From NCBI GenBank assembly GCA_029891345.1, contig CM056993.1, forward strand, positions 273,638,900 through 273,702,899: a stretch of DNA of 64,000 nt, in the 5' to 3' direction. Source of the DNA: Dryococelus australis (lineage: Eukaryota > Arthropoda > Insecta > Phasmatodea > Phasmatidae). Made by a program: the position numbers and the translations under genes. This document shows, in pieces, positions 48,490-61,077 of the stretch (its first letter is position 1; the number at the start of each line of letters is the position of its first letter). The notes below the pieces were generated by a model. That model was given only the letters and a program-made list of their open reading frames with translations, had not been told where the DNA came from and ran no database searches.

Positions 48490-50572
48490 TGGGGAATAAT
48501 ATTCTCAGAGTAAGTGCAATGTAACGAGCGGCTCCCTAGTTCCAATGACCATTGAGAGGCAAAACCAAGTACGCTGCAGCGACCACGGGAGTTTGTTTGT
48601 TTACCTTTTGTGTACATGTTGTCTTTTCATTGTAATGTGTATTTTCTTTTGAAAGGTTTAATATTTAATATTTTTGAAGTGTCTTATTATAGTTATGCTA
48701 CAGGGTAATTTCTAAGTATGAAGAGTACACATATTATAATTTAAAAAAAGCAGGTAATTATTTTTATTTTTTGACAATTATAGTGTTTTATTATGTTTTT
48801 TATGGTCTGTTTAGTGCTCTAAAGTACAAATGGTCACCATGTATTCGCTATAACATTAGTTAATAATGGTGTTATGTATTTTCCTTTTAGTGTGTTAACA
48901 TTCATGAAGTGAACAAAGGCATTATGTGACATTTTACATACAACAGTTGCTTTAGGAGGTAATGCCATATATAGTTTCATGTTTTAAACAATAGTAAAGC
49001 GTATTTTTCTAGAATAGTGCACTTGTATTTTCGAATATTTATCTGAGAAAGTGTAAATGACCTATATGGCCAATCGGGTCAACACGATGGCATGACAACA
49101 GAAGTGTTTATTCTAAAATTAAATATAGGATAAAGGCATGCTGGACCAGCATCGACCCCGATCCGTGATCGAATGATCATGGTTTCAATGTAAGAGTTTT
49201 GCACCAACAAATTGTTATGATTCTTTATCCCAAATTCGTCGATACTGGAGAAATCGATATTAAGTATGGGACTAATTTTGTGATTGGTTCATAATATATG
49301 AAGTCATGGAAGTAGGCGTATTTTTCATAATAGATAGAACTAGATGTTCGATATTTTATTTGTTTTAAGTGAATTATTGTTGTACTAATTTAACTGAATA
49401 ATATTCAAGAATTTATAATATTGTTTTATTTTCCAAGAAAATAATCGAAAGTAGTTCTTTCTGTCGCTTAATTTTCAAACTACATTTGTCGATTATTGGC
49501 TGCTGATCTGGAATCGAGATTTCGAACCGCCTATTGTTGCATCCGGCCCTTAGTTGTGCCAAATTACAATTTAAGTGTTTTCAGAACAAATTGATGTAGT
49601 GCAAATAAAGAGACGTGAATAAATTACAGGCACCATTAAATGTGAGTTTGTGCACAAAATGTAAGAGCCACATGCACTCAGCAAAATAACCCATACATTA
49701 CAGCTTGTGAAGTATAATTTTTTTTTACAAGTGTTTGTGTGATTCAATGTCCATTTGCAGTATTTCAACAGCATCATTCATATAGTATATAATTCAAACA
49801 TATTATTATTTTTTGTTTGGGTCACGCGGGAAGGTTGGGTGCCTGGTGGCAGCCCTTCTGCACGACCATCTTTACTCATCTTCCAGTACTCACGTGGTGC
49901 AGATGTCTACCGCACCCTCCACGGGCCTTCATAATTTTTGTTCATAATCATGTAGTGGAAATAGTGTAATCTTTTATTCTGGAACCACATTTCATTTTGC
50001 ATAATCCAGGGAGAGCTCTGCACCACAGTCCGGTCCGTTTGTGCTGGGCTGTACCTTAATTTTCCTGTAAGTTGTCATGTCGGCTTTGTGCAATTTTTGT
50101 TCAATGTTCACGCTCTCTTACATAATGGAGAACTGTAACTTATGTACCTCCTACGAGGGTTGACGAAATAAATTGCATAATTGAATGTATTCTCCATATT
50201 TTATTTATTGGGGATGCCTAACATCCCTCATAACAAGTATTAATATCATGACTTAACAAAGGCGTGGGATGGCAAATACAATCCCTTGGGGAGTGAGTGG
50301 TGTATTAAGAAAGGCCAACAGTCCCTACTAGTCCGGTCATAATAAGAATTTATTAATATCAAGTCTACAATATAACGTTGAATCAGCCACTACAGACGGC
50401 AGAACATTGGAGTGTGAGCCACGATGGCCGTTGGCCAAACGACCCCGCTTGCAGTCTCATGCTCACCACATCGTGAACCTATCTGAGCATATCTACTCAG
50501 CAATGTTCCAATCCTTGTAACCTCACCATCCCCCAATGTTCCATAAAATATCCAGCCGTTAATAGCAGGTCA
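48490..50572 (+). mobile_element. Solo-LTR-like element, family F copy 1, with an inserted repeat
   Basis: It aligns in reverse orientation with the element at 55707-57491 over nearly its full length. Matches include 'gcagcgaccac' near 48575, 'ccaaattacaatttaagtg' near 49557 and the region 49812-50560. That last part holds 'ggtcacgcgggaa', 'ccacagtccggtccgttt', 'gggagtgagtgg', 'cccctactag'-like and 'acgaccccgc.tgcagtct' blocks. It ends GGTCA at 50572. The left limit near 48490 is approximate. About 400 bp (49146-49545) have no counterpart in the other copy and are an insertion. The 139-codon frame at 48198-48617 (-) overlaps its left end and is not accepted as a gene. Confidence 0.65.
49146..49545 (+). 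mobile_element. Dispersed repeat family E, copy 2, inserted in family F copy 1
   Basis: The left 285 bp match 47777-48080, and the whole segment is missing from the other family F copy (55707-57491). It therefore behaves as an insertion. Both ends contain GATC/TCGA-rich words ('gatccgtgatcgaatgatc' on the left, 'gatctggaatcgagatttcg' on the right), possibly decayed inverted ends. Confidence 0.6.
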
Positions 50573-50798
50573 AAAGCACGCTCGCCAAAGTGAATTGCAT
50601 GCAACTTCTTGCAAAGTGAAATGCAGGGACTAAGTCCTGTTATTCGCCGTATTTTGCCATGCAGTCACACAAATGTTAGTTATAAGATGGTAAATGTAAT
50701 CATATATCCACAATCAACCATACAAGGCCTCATTTCATTCAATATTATCCTTGATATGCAATGACATGCCCATGATGTCACATTCTCAGCCCCATTAG

Positions 50799-50965
50799 TA
50801 TATGTATATGTATAATTGTATTAAATGTGATAATACCATTTGAGACGAATTGATAAAGTTAAAAATGTTATATATATATATATAATATATATATATAATT
50901 TTTAACTTTATCAATTCTTTTCTAATTGTATTATCACATTTAATACAATTATGTAACCGTATATA
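50799..50965. repeat. Near-perfect palindrome, about 83-bp arms
   Basis: The left arm (50799-50882) reads ...ATAATTGTATTAAATGTGAT... through GAATTGATAAAGTTAAAAAT to a TA run. The right arm (50883-50965) is its reverse complement with few mismatches. The centre is a TA-only stretch. It is long enough to form a cruciform or hairpin, and is probably a small foldback MITE. The frame at 50795-51001 (-) is a reading of it. Confidence 0.9.
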
Positions 50966-53353
50966 AAAATATTGGACATTAGTTATACGTCTTTTAGGCA
51001 TGTTCTACAATGACACACAGGCGGATACGCATCACGGATGCGGAAGCATAAAATACAATCTACAATGAGATTCACACAGATGCGAATAACGTACGGATAC
51101 TTGTAATAAAGCTAATGGCTCTTGCTGAATACACAGCAACATGTGCTTCAATTTAGCATGGCGATTATAATTTTTGTTTTAATAAATAAATGTGCATGGT
51201 TCGGCAGTCATATTTACGTATTTTTAAACACTGGAAAGATATGCAAAATGAGATGTTTATAATTATGTAACCCATTATCAGTGAATTCTAACAGCTGAAT
51301 ATTTTTGATTTTTTAAGTTGTAAGACCATAAGTTTATTCGTATTGTAGGATGGTTAAAATTAATCCTGAGTCATCGGCTTGTTCAAATTACGTTTCCGAA
51401 ATAATTTTTTTTATTTAGCTGTGCAATGTAGAACGGGCCTTACTGCACAAACAACCCAATCTGGATAACCCTTCTGACTATCGTATTTAATTCTTTTTCA
51501 GCAAATTACGTGGAGTCCCTCCAAAATTCCTAGCAATTATGATAAGTAAACATAATATCTAACATATCCAGGTATTATTTCCCCGATAAAAAAAAAATGC
51601 CCTCATTGTTCAGAAGTAAGCAAATATACAGGATTAATACTTTAAAAGAGGCCCCGTGGGACATGTGTGTAATGGAGCGAGGAAATGCTTAAATACAGTC
51701 CAATGTGACAACAAAATACCTATAGTAAGTGCGGGAAGTGGCCGGCCTTGAACTCAAGGTATGTGTGCTGACAACACCAAAATTTGTTGTCACACTGGTT
51801 GGATTTCCTCATTACCTCGCCCTGTTACATACAAACGTCTCACCCAATATTAATAATTTAACAAAATGTTCAAGAAAAAAATTTCATTTTAGGTTTTTGT
51901 TTGCTATTTAGGTATAATACAGAATTCTTTATTATTACTGAGATACATTTGCATTTGCCAGTATATTTTGTATTGTAAATACTCTCTTTAGGGTACTGGC
52001 ATAACTACACTTGGTGCAAAGTATTTGATTTATTATAGTTCGTTTTTAGAATGTTAAGCAAGACTATACTTTATTATGTCTAAATATTAGTCAAATATTC
52101 AACAAAATCGCATATAAAATCGCCATTTTTAATTATTGCTATTCAACTACCATCTCAAAAATCCAGCTTCTTTGCCCAATATCCAGACACAATATTCACG
52201 TTTTACTGGAACATTAAATGCAATTTTTATCCAGTTATATCTTCTGACATGGCCAATACATAGATCTAACGCTTCGCTATACCGTCTCTGATATGCGAAT
52301 TACTTAGTTGCCTTTTCGACGGTTTGTTTCAGTACAAACACATGGGAGGGGTTCTCATATAATATTAGTTGATTCAACAAATTAATCCTCGTTGTCAATT
52401 GGACAACTGCTGTTTGTGAAATAATTTAGAATTTTGTCGATTTGGCTAAAATCTAGGGGAATACTTAAGAAATGCCACTTCACTGGATTCTTTTTTACAT
52501 CATTCTAGAATTCTTGTGAATCAGCAGCTCAGAACAACACTACTCCACACTGCACCACGCATACCATGCTTGAGCATAGCTGTTTATTAGAATTGAAAGC
52601 GGATAAACATATCCCATCAAACTCTAATGTTGATTATGCCTAATAAAAACAATTAATAATCCTTATATATACTCCTTTTTATGGCTATTCAAAATTAATT
52701 TTTAATGTATGTCGTACTAAAGAATATTTAGGAACATGGCCTATTGTTTTGACGTGAAATAATTTGACCAAGGTCATCGTTAGTAACGAGTAACTACCTT
52801 GTGCAAATAACTAGTAAGATGTTTGTTTTTATTGTCATTAAACTTTTGTTTACGTAAGTTCTTGTTGACATGCAAGCCGATGAGCTTACGAATCAGCGAG
52901 TATAAAGCAATTCAGTTATCACTGAATTATTCTCATGTACCACTGTCATAATGTTTATTTCAGGTATATTTGAAACTACATATTTAATAGCAGTACATAG
53001 CACAACCTATTGTTTTCTGTATAGAAAAACAAAGTTATTTGCATAGTTTTATTTTGATACGGCTCTATTGCAAGGCTATAAAAATTTCAGTCTTCACTAT
53101 TGAGAAGTTATTGCATAACAATAAGCATATTTCTAGTGTTTTATGCCCTGAACATAGCTGTAAAATCCTGGTATAATGCTGGAATCACAGTAACGTGGCA
53201 GATGCGACGGGAAGGGTGTGACGCAACAACAACAATTCGGTTTAATGTGAACGGTATGTTTTACCACCTTGCAGTCAACATTTTAAAATAAATCTTATGA
53301 ATGGTTTCTTGCTACTAAGTAGGTAATAACCTCATTCATGATGGCCATTAGTG
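50966..53353. other. AT-rich spacer, nothing recognised
   Basis: Frames at 51729-51911 and 53100-53291 (+) have no recognisable domain. No repeat partner was found elsewhere. Confidence 0.4.
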
Positions 53354-53465
53354 TTTCCATTATTTTCTTATCTTCCAATCCTTTAAAAAATTTCTTTCCA
53401 CGCCTGCTGTTTCCATTATTTTCTTATTTTCCATTCCTTTCAATAATTTCTTTCCATGTCCGCTG
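53354..53465 (+). repeat. Tandem duplication, two 56-bp units
   Basis: Units 53354-53409 and 53410-53465 both read TTTCCATTATTTTCTTAT then (C/T)TTCCA.TCCTTT.A..AATTTC and TTTCCA(C/T)G(C/T)C(T/C)GCTG. Confidence 0.85.
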
Positions 53466-54099
53466 GTACTGTGAGCATGAAAATATGGCTGTAATTAAAT
53501 CTAGCCATTAAAATGTGTTGGTTTGCTTATTAATACGGTGAATAATAGCGCACATAAAACTTTTGTACCAAAAATATGGCAGGTTAGATAGATTTACAGA
53601 CCTGCAGTGTCCATGACATGAATAAATTAAGAAATAGTTTTTATTTGGAAATCTTGTTGCACAAGCGATTTTCGTTATGTTGACGTCACAGAAGTTTCGA
53701 TCCTGATTTGCTGGAAAATTATTTGATTCATGTCGCGTCCGTTGTGTTGTTTCTGTTGCGCTATTGAGATTCCAACATGATGTGATAGTTACGGCTGATG
53801 CAGTTGAGTGTAAATGTTGTAACTTGCTAAAAGTGGTTTTTAACTTTCCAACATCATGCAAATATTAATTTTTTTGAAATACATAATGTTTTTAGGATAT
53901 ACGTTAGGTATGTTTTCAGGATATAACTTTGTTTTTAGGATATGAACATAAGAGAGAGTATATTTTTTCATGTTAGTGGTAAAATTTGGTAATTTTCAAA
54001 AGGTGTTTTTTCTTGCAAGTATTTTTACATTTTTGCATTTGAAATTTTCAATTTAGTATTTATGTGTAATTTACTTGAAATCATGGGTTAACTATTGTA
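53466..54099. other. AT-rich spacer, no gene recognised
   Basis: The 117-codon frame at 53508-53861 (-) is open, with a mixed composition, but I recognise no domain in it. Confidence 0.35.
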
Positions 54100-54879
54100 A
54101 AGAGGCGGGGGGCATATTATGGTTCTCGATGTTCCCCCGTGTGATGGCTGGTTTTTAGAATACCACCGCAGCCACCCTGTGTCTGTAGTAAGAGGCGACT
54201 AATCAGGACGCTATTGGGATTTGAAATTCGTTTGAATGATCTTCTCATGCTATATTCATCTTCTGTTTTATCATCTTTCTCTATACTAAGAACACCTAAC
54301 CAGGTTCCATTACATCTTCCCTCTCTACAGCATTGTCTCAGGCCAGGGCAATGTCCTTTGTAACGAGGGTCTGTCCTCACAAATTGTGTGACCATGTGTG
54401 ATGTCTTTGTTGGTGACGGTCTCTGGAACCCTTCTCACTGGCCCAGCAAGCAAATTTAGGTGCGGAGCTCGTATCCATGTACACGTAGCACCACTTGGTG
54501 CTTTCTTGGCAGGAATGGTTGTCATGGCCGATTATCCAATGCTCCTAGACCTGCTGTGAAGATGTGTTACCGTTGTATGGAGTAGGATGGTGTAATCAAC
54601 CACAAGTCCCCTAAATAGCACTAAAGTGTGTTCTGTATAGTGGGGAGCCTGGTATGTTTTCCCCTGTAGAGGAATAAAACTGCCCTCAGGATGAAGGATT
54701 TTGCCCCTGGTTTGCCCTGTTGTACACTTTGGTTCACTGATGGGGGAGTAATTTGCAGTGAATAGCAGCGAAAGGTAGCTGTTGCTATGTACTGCGTAAG
54801 TCTGTGGGAGGTTTGTTCCCCTCCCAGTGGCACAGCCCGTGAGATATTTTTATCTGCTGGCATCTTTTATTTTCCTCCT

Positions 54880-57800
54880 GAACGGCAGGCTGAGGCAGAT
54901 GAGTCCTGGTATGGGGGGCCAACACCATGTCTCACTTTTGAAAAGGTGTTTACTTTAGAGTTACAGAAAAGTCATTTTATGGAGCAGCTAGTGGTTCTAT
55001 TGCTGACTTTATGAAGATCAGTGACAGCTGCGAGCTTCTGGTCGAGACATCGAATACTGCCCAGTCGCAGGAGCTCTTGATGATGAAGTCTTTCAGTGGG
55101 GCAACAGCAAAGTTCTTTGTGGAGGTCAAGTCCCATGTGTCCCTCAACTTTAGCAAGGTCATCTGTTATCCTGACCTGATTGACATCCCAGAAAGCGAGG
55201 TCTTACGTGAGCTACAAAACAAGTATTTCATTGATGTTTGCCGTGCGCTGAAGGCAACTGATGGTGTTAAGTTACCTTTCTACTCTCATCTTGAATTTTC
55301 GTGTGCATGACCTCCCTTCCACTATCAAAGTTGGATACTTGAATTTCCATGTTAAGCAGTTTATTCCTGCTACTCTTATGTTCCTACCACTGTTAACAGA
55401 TTGGCCATTCATCTAAAAAAGTAGGAATCCACCAGATTGTCCGAAGTGTGCCGACCCAATGCATCTAGACACTCCTAGTGCTGCAAACCTCTGAGGTGTG
55501 TGAACTACAGCAAAGGACACCCTGTCTGGTCGAAGGACTGCCCTGTTTACCATGAGCAACAGGCTGTTCAGTAAATCCGAGCCACTGACAAGGCAAGTTT
55601 TCTTTGTCGAGGCACAAAAACAATTTTATGCTCTCCATTGTCTGAAGCCAGCTGTTCCCTACAGTGTTTTTGCTAATGCTCGACCACCAGTAAAGGATGC
55701 AAGTACTGACGGTGTGGTGGTTTGACTATTGGGGGAAATGATGATATGTGGATTGGAAAAATAATAGTGACGTGGATATTGCTCGGTAGGCGCCAGTTCA
55801 CAGTGTGGTGAGCACAAGACTGCAGGCGGGGTCGTGCGGCCGACGACCAGCGTGGCTTCCTCCAATGCTCCGCCGTCTGTGGAGACTGTCTCCATGTGAT
55901 GCTGTAGATTCACAGTTATAATATTCCTTTAATGCCTTGGCTAGTAGGGGTTTTCTGGCTCTCCTATACGCCACTCACTCCCGGAGGATTGTTAGGACCA
56001 TCCTACGCCCTTTTATTACGTTAGTGAAAAAGTCAATTACATGGGATGTGATGCGTACCCAGAAATAAAAATTGGTAATGTTCATTCAACCACACGTTTT
56101 ATTTCCTCAACCCTCATAAGTGGCACATAAATACACTTTCTCCGTTGGCGTGGAAAAGCACGTAAACTGTAAAAATGGTGCGAAACCAACATGAAACCTT
56201 AAGTGAAAAGTTAAGGACCGGCCATGTACAAAACGGACCAGGCTGTAGTGCAGAGCACTCCCCAGGCAATGAAAAAGAAGTTAAAAGTTTTAGACTAATA
56301 ATTATTATTGAAAAAAAAACTACATGATTTGTATACAAACACAGTGATGGGCCCGGTGAGGCCACGACGGATGTTTACACTACTCGAGTACTGCTAGACT
56401 ACTGAACATGGCCGTGTGGGATGGCCAGTGCTAAGTGTGGCCATTCCTGTGTGACCGGATGAAAAAAAATGGAAAATAGAATTGCATGTTACGTGAAATG
56501 AATGATGGGCTTAAATGATTACTACAACATACCAGATGCTACAAAACACTTATACATGCTAAGTTAAAAATGTCTTATATTAAAATGCTTAGTTTTAGAA
56601 CCACGTGACCTGTGTTGTCCTGGCTGTCCTGCAGCTGGTAACATTTAACCTCAACTACATAGTTTTTTACATGAGCGTGTGTGGCTCTGATTTATGGTGG
56701 ATTGCCTCACATTAACTTGTGGCTGTATTTTATTTTGCATTTCTTTCTTTGCAATATGCCAGTCTTACACAAGAACACTTAAATTGCAATTTGGTGCCAA
56801 CTTGAGAAATGTTTATGTCTAGCATGGACACGTCAACTGCCGTGCCATCGTGGTTAGCCACAGTGATTTGGCCTGACTGGCCATTGGAGGTTATGTTTTC
56901 TTACATGCTAAACAAGACACTAAACAAGGATACAATTAAACTCTGATCAGTAATACTAACGTAAACACAGAAAATATATGTGGGCTTTATGTGGCACGTG
57001 ATGCCAACATAAACAATGATGACACGTTACTTATGGTGGCCTTGTAAACGTCAACAAAACACATGGGTACAGAAATAAATATAACGCTCTCATTATTATT
57101 ACTATTCACACAAGGACCAAAGGGGACACACAAAACACTACAACTGTCAAACATAATAAAGCTCTCTTATTTTCTAAATCATTCTCTGTGTACACTTTGT
57201 ACACAGCACTTACCTTAAAACAATAATAAACAAGCCTTTCAAATATATTTAATCATAACCCTTAAATACAACTGGTACATCAAAACATAACATAAACACA
57301 AAACATAAACAGATACACTCAAGTGGTCGCTGCGGTGCTCACGTGACATCTGATGTCAACACTGAATAAGAATTTAAAATGGCTATAAATAAAATCAGAA
57401 ATGTACATGATGTATCACTTCACTGCACTTGTCAAAGCTGTGATGCTGTGAACGGGCTGAATGTGAGGTTGTGGAAACGTGGAACACGTCAGTACTCAGT
57501 TGATGCAGACAGAAGTGTCTGTGGGTGCACCAAAGCCACTGTGAGTTCTGAAGACCCGAACCACGACTATCGGTACACAGTGTGGGCCAGCTGAGAAAAA
57601 GCTTTTGAAACCTTCTGTGGTTGGCAAATCTCATCAGCAAGCTGCCACAAAAAAGTGGACAAGCCAGAGACACCATACCTTACATCCCTTCCTGTGAGTG
57701 AACCTGATTCGCAGGATCTCTTCATCCACTCGCCAGTCTCTCTCTCTGGAGCCAGAAACCCAGATGATGGTTGATGGTGTAAAACACTGACAGAGGCTGA
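54880..57800 (+). pseudogene. Non-LTR ORF1 (gag-like), split by an insertion
   Basis: The clearest part is 54978-55310, with ELLVETSNTAQSQELL and SLNFSKV, matching the core of I/Jockey-type gag proteins that bind element RNA. The zinc-knuckle region follows at 55437-55560: DCPKCADPMH in one frame, then a shifted frame gives CVNYSKGHPVWSKDC, where the second Cys of a CCHC knuckle is Tyr. The C-terminal part stops at the insertion (55707) and resumes after 57491 in the same reading sense. Stops and frameshifts near 55420 and 55495 make it non-functional. Confidence 0.8.
55707..57491 (-). mobile_element. Solo-LTR-like element, family F copy 2, inserted in ORF1
   Basis: The + strand ends are TGACGGTGTGG at 55707 and ACACGTCA at 57491. 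The target GTAC occurs exactly on both sides (55703-55706 and 57492-57495). Taking the element and one GTAC away joins the ORF1 reading across the site, so the limits are firm. The 1785-bp unit has TG...CA ends and a 4-bp duplication, as expected for a solo LTR of a Gypsy-like element. It aligns in reverse with 48490-50572. It has loose similarity in word order to the LTR family at 29007-40354 ('ctccccaggcaatg', 'ggcgccag'), so the two may be distant relatives. Confidence 0.85.
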
Positions 57801-57949
57801 GGGGGCTTTAAGCCAGTAATCAACAGACACTGGGAAATTTAAATAATTGTTTCCGCACACTTTCTTTCCATAACTCGTTTCCCTCATACAGTGGAACTGC
57901 TGAGGTTATTTTCATAATCTTGAAGGACTGAAACAGCTCCTAGTGTTCC

Positions 57950-60900
57950 TCACTCCTACAGTTATTTGCCTTCAGGAAAGGGCACTTCTATCTCACTGAT
58001 ATGGCCTTCATTCGAGGTCTCATGTTTTATCACCCGGATAATGTGTTGATGGACTGAGCCAATGGCTGTGTTTGTCTTGTCATGAAGGATTCTGTTCATT
58101 ATGAAGATGTTGCTCTTCGCACTGCTCTGCAGGCAGTGACTTTCAGGGTGTTCCTTGGTGTGTTTGTCACTATGTATAGAATATAATACCGCTACACCAG
58201 CGTGTCAGTTTAGTTGACTTTAAGGAGCTCTCATTTCAGCTCCCACCTCATTTATGATCATTGATGACTTCAATGCTCACAATCAGATGTGAGGCTCTGA
58301 CTTCAGGGATGGCCCGTGTTGCGGTTCATCAGTTGCAATATTGCTGCCCTATACTCCTACACACTTCACCACCCCTACTGGCACTCCATCCTGTACTGAT
58401 CTCTCTATATGTAGCCCAGCTTTAGCTACCCACTTCGATTGGTCTGTTTACTCCGATCTCTGTGGAAGTGACTTACCCAATCATATTGTGTTGTGTGTCA
58501 TTTACTGCTGTACCCATACCATCTCATTGGGTTCTTAAGTAAGCTGACTGGGCTAATTTTCAGCTTTAGCATCACTTCACTGCTGCGGTTCCCCTTGACA
58601 TGAACGTGACAGTGGCACTCTTTAACACTATTGTCTTGTCAGCTGGGGAGGCTGCCATCCCTCATTGTTTACCTCATGGTCATAGACTTGTTCCTTGGTG
58701 GAACGACAAATGCAGAGATGCTGCCCATGCCCAACCGCGTGCGCTCAGGCATTTTAGTACTCATCCTACTCAAGCTAACGTGGTGCTTTCCTCATCTGTT
58801 GGGCTCAGATGTGACATGTTATCAAGGACAGCCGGCATAAATCTTGGAGACACTTCATTTTGTTGCTGACAGTACATGCTACCAGTATGTTTATCTGGGG
58901 CAATGTTTGGAAGCTGTGCAGACAATCTCTCAGTACACAGGTTCACTTCCTTTGGGTCAATAACTATGTTGTTACTGAGGGGATGAATGTAGCAGATTTG
59001 TTGGTTCAATATTTTGTAGATGTTTCGAGCAATGCACATTACACTCCCTCATTTCGAGCCATCAAAGAGAAATGTGGGATGGTGGGTGTCTACTTAGGTG
59101 GTGCGGTTGAGGACTACAAACAGTCTTTCACCCTTCTTGAATTAGAGCTTTCTTTAACACACGTGAAGCATACATCTGTTGGCCCTGACAATATCCATTA
59201 TGCAATCTTGCAACACCTCCCACTTGACTGGAAACTGTATTTACTGGGGTCGTGAATAACATTTGGACCTCTGATGTTTCCCCTTGAAGTGGTGCTAGTC
59301 AACCCTTGTACCAGTTTTGAAATGGGATAAGATCAAGGGAGATGTTCCCAGCTATTGACCTATTTTCCTCACCAGCTGTATAATACCATGGAGCATATGG
59401 TTAATACGTGTCTGATGTACTGCCTTGAGACTCATTTGGTCAGCTTGGAGGCTGCCGTACAGACTGTCGTTTTTCGAGGGAAGCACCTCATTGCCATCTT
59501 CTTTGATCCAGAGAAAGCGTACGACACAACACAACAACATTGTATCTTGTGACAGCTGTCCGCTTGGGGATTTCGTGAACATCTTCCTGCTTTTATACAG
59601 ATATTTATGTCCTTCCGCACATTCAGAGTTTGGAATGGTGCTACCTACTATCGGGAGTGTGTGCAGGAGAACAGTGTGCCACAGAGAAGCATTTTGAGTG
59701 TCACTTTTTGTCACCATTATCAATGGCAGTGTGTCTGTATGTGTATGACTTTACCATTTTCTGCTGTGCTGCATTTCTACTGCTTCCACTTTTTCACAAC
59801 CAAGATACACGTCGTCCACTTCTGTAGAAGATGTGGCATCTTTCCTTCCCCCTGACTAAGGTGCTTTCGTACTGCTCTATTGTGCCAGTTTACAATATTG
59901 TAAAATTTATATGCCGCTTGTTCAGTTATAAATTCTCTTGGAGGAGTTATATTAAGTCTCACTGTATAAGGGACATGAATATTTTGAAAACATTGATTGG
60001 TCGTGATTAGGGTGATGACACAGTTACCCTTCTTCTGCTGTATCGTGCCCTTGTCAGTAGAAAATTAGACTGTGGTAGTGTCATTTATTATTCTGCTTGG
60101 CTGTGTGTGCTAATACTTTTAGTGAGTGTTCACCATACTGGTATTGAAATTGGGACTGGGTCTTTTTGCATGAGCCCGGTCGTTAGTCTATGCTGTAGTA
60201 GGTGAACCTCCCTGACATTACAGATGTCACCATCTGCTGCTTTCCTATCAAGTGCTGGTGCGTTCGGACTCTTTGCACCTTCACCACATTTCCCTCCATC
60301 TGCCTGATGAATGGTTGTACTCCGTTAGGCCGTGTTCTCCTTGGCCAGCGTTTATCTGCTTTGCTCATGCCCTGGAGCAGTATGACTTACCCTTCTGAGA
60401 ATTGTCTTTGCCTTGCCGTGAATAGTAATCGCTGACAACACAGGTTGGGGTGCACTTCATCCTAGCGAATTTCCTAAGATTACCACTTATTTGCTCTTGT
60501 GTTCCGTGCCTTTATTTACTTTTACACTGATGTTTCCAATTCATCACTACTGGATGCTCCTTTGTCAATGTTGCTTCTCTGTATCTTTTTGGACTTTATC
60601 CATCTTGCAATATTTTAACTGCAGAGCTTTCTGCTATTTTCAAGGCTCTGTGTTATTTTTTTCAGGAGGTTTGACCTAAAATGCCTTGTGTACTCTGATT
60701 CAATGAGTGCCTTGACAGCCATTCGATCTAGCTCCACAGCTCATCCGCTTCTTTCCATGATCCGAGAGAAGCTGGCAGGGGCTGTACGGAATGGTGTTTT
60801 TGTATTTTCTTCCTGTGGGTTCCAGAGAATGTGGGCATCCCTGGCAATGAAGCAGTGGATATAGCGGCTAAGGAGGCATTGCAGTCTGCAAATTTCTTGC

Positions 60901-61075
60901 CCCTGTGTGCGATGTGCTGTATGCAGCCAGTGTCCTTGTCTGGCATTCTTGACAGCGTGAGTCTGTTTACACTCATCCTGTTTTTTCTTGCACCCACAAG
61001 GAAGATGTTCTTTCTCCAGTTCACAATGGGCACATTTGTCTGGCACACAAATATCTGCTTTGTGGCGAACCCCTG
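57950..61075 (+). pseudogene. Non-LTR ORF2: endonuclease, reverse transcriptase, RNase H, broken
   Basis: Endonuclease: DDFNAHNQM at 58264 corresponds to the GDFNAHN motif, with Gly changed to Asp and the next Trp now TGA. DLSICSP and GSDLP follow near 58400-58480, then PWWNDKCRDAAHAQPRALR (58707 on). Reverse transcriptase: TSVGPDNIHYAILQHLP (59172 on), FFDPEKAYDTT, then SVPQRSILSV. The catalytic YVDD is YVYD (59738-59749), a missing active-site Asp. RNase H: TAELSAIF near 60620, LYSDSMSALTAI near 60690 and GIPGNEAVDIAAK near 60838. A tail resembling HKYLLCGEPL ends at about 61070. Frameshifts and stops are spread throughout. Confidence 0.88.
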
Positions 61076-61077
61076 GA

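Larger units (their letters stand above)
54100..61075 (+). mobile_element. I-group non-LTR retrotransposon, near full length, inactive
   Basis: The order is a 5' leader, gag-like ORF1, then endonuclease, reverse transcriptase and RNase H in ORF2, all on +. The leader has TAAGAGGCGACTAATCAGG (54189-54207), which I know as a 5' motif of arthropod elements of this type. Removing the inserted LTR-like element (55707-57491) leaves about 5.2 kb, a normal length. An APE endonuclease together with RNase H fits the I group. Many stops and frameshifts occur in both ORFs. No poly(A) or simple tail was seen; repeat family D begins at the 3' edge. Confidence 0.88.

Noticed and set aside
48198..48617. A 139-codon open frame on -
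   Set aside because: It overlaps the left end of a solo-LTR-like repeat and has no recognisable domain.
53508..53861. 117-codon frame on -, candidate small gene
   Set aside because: No domain, no start context or splice signals I can support, and no second copy to compare.
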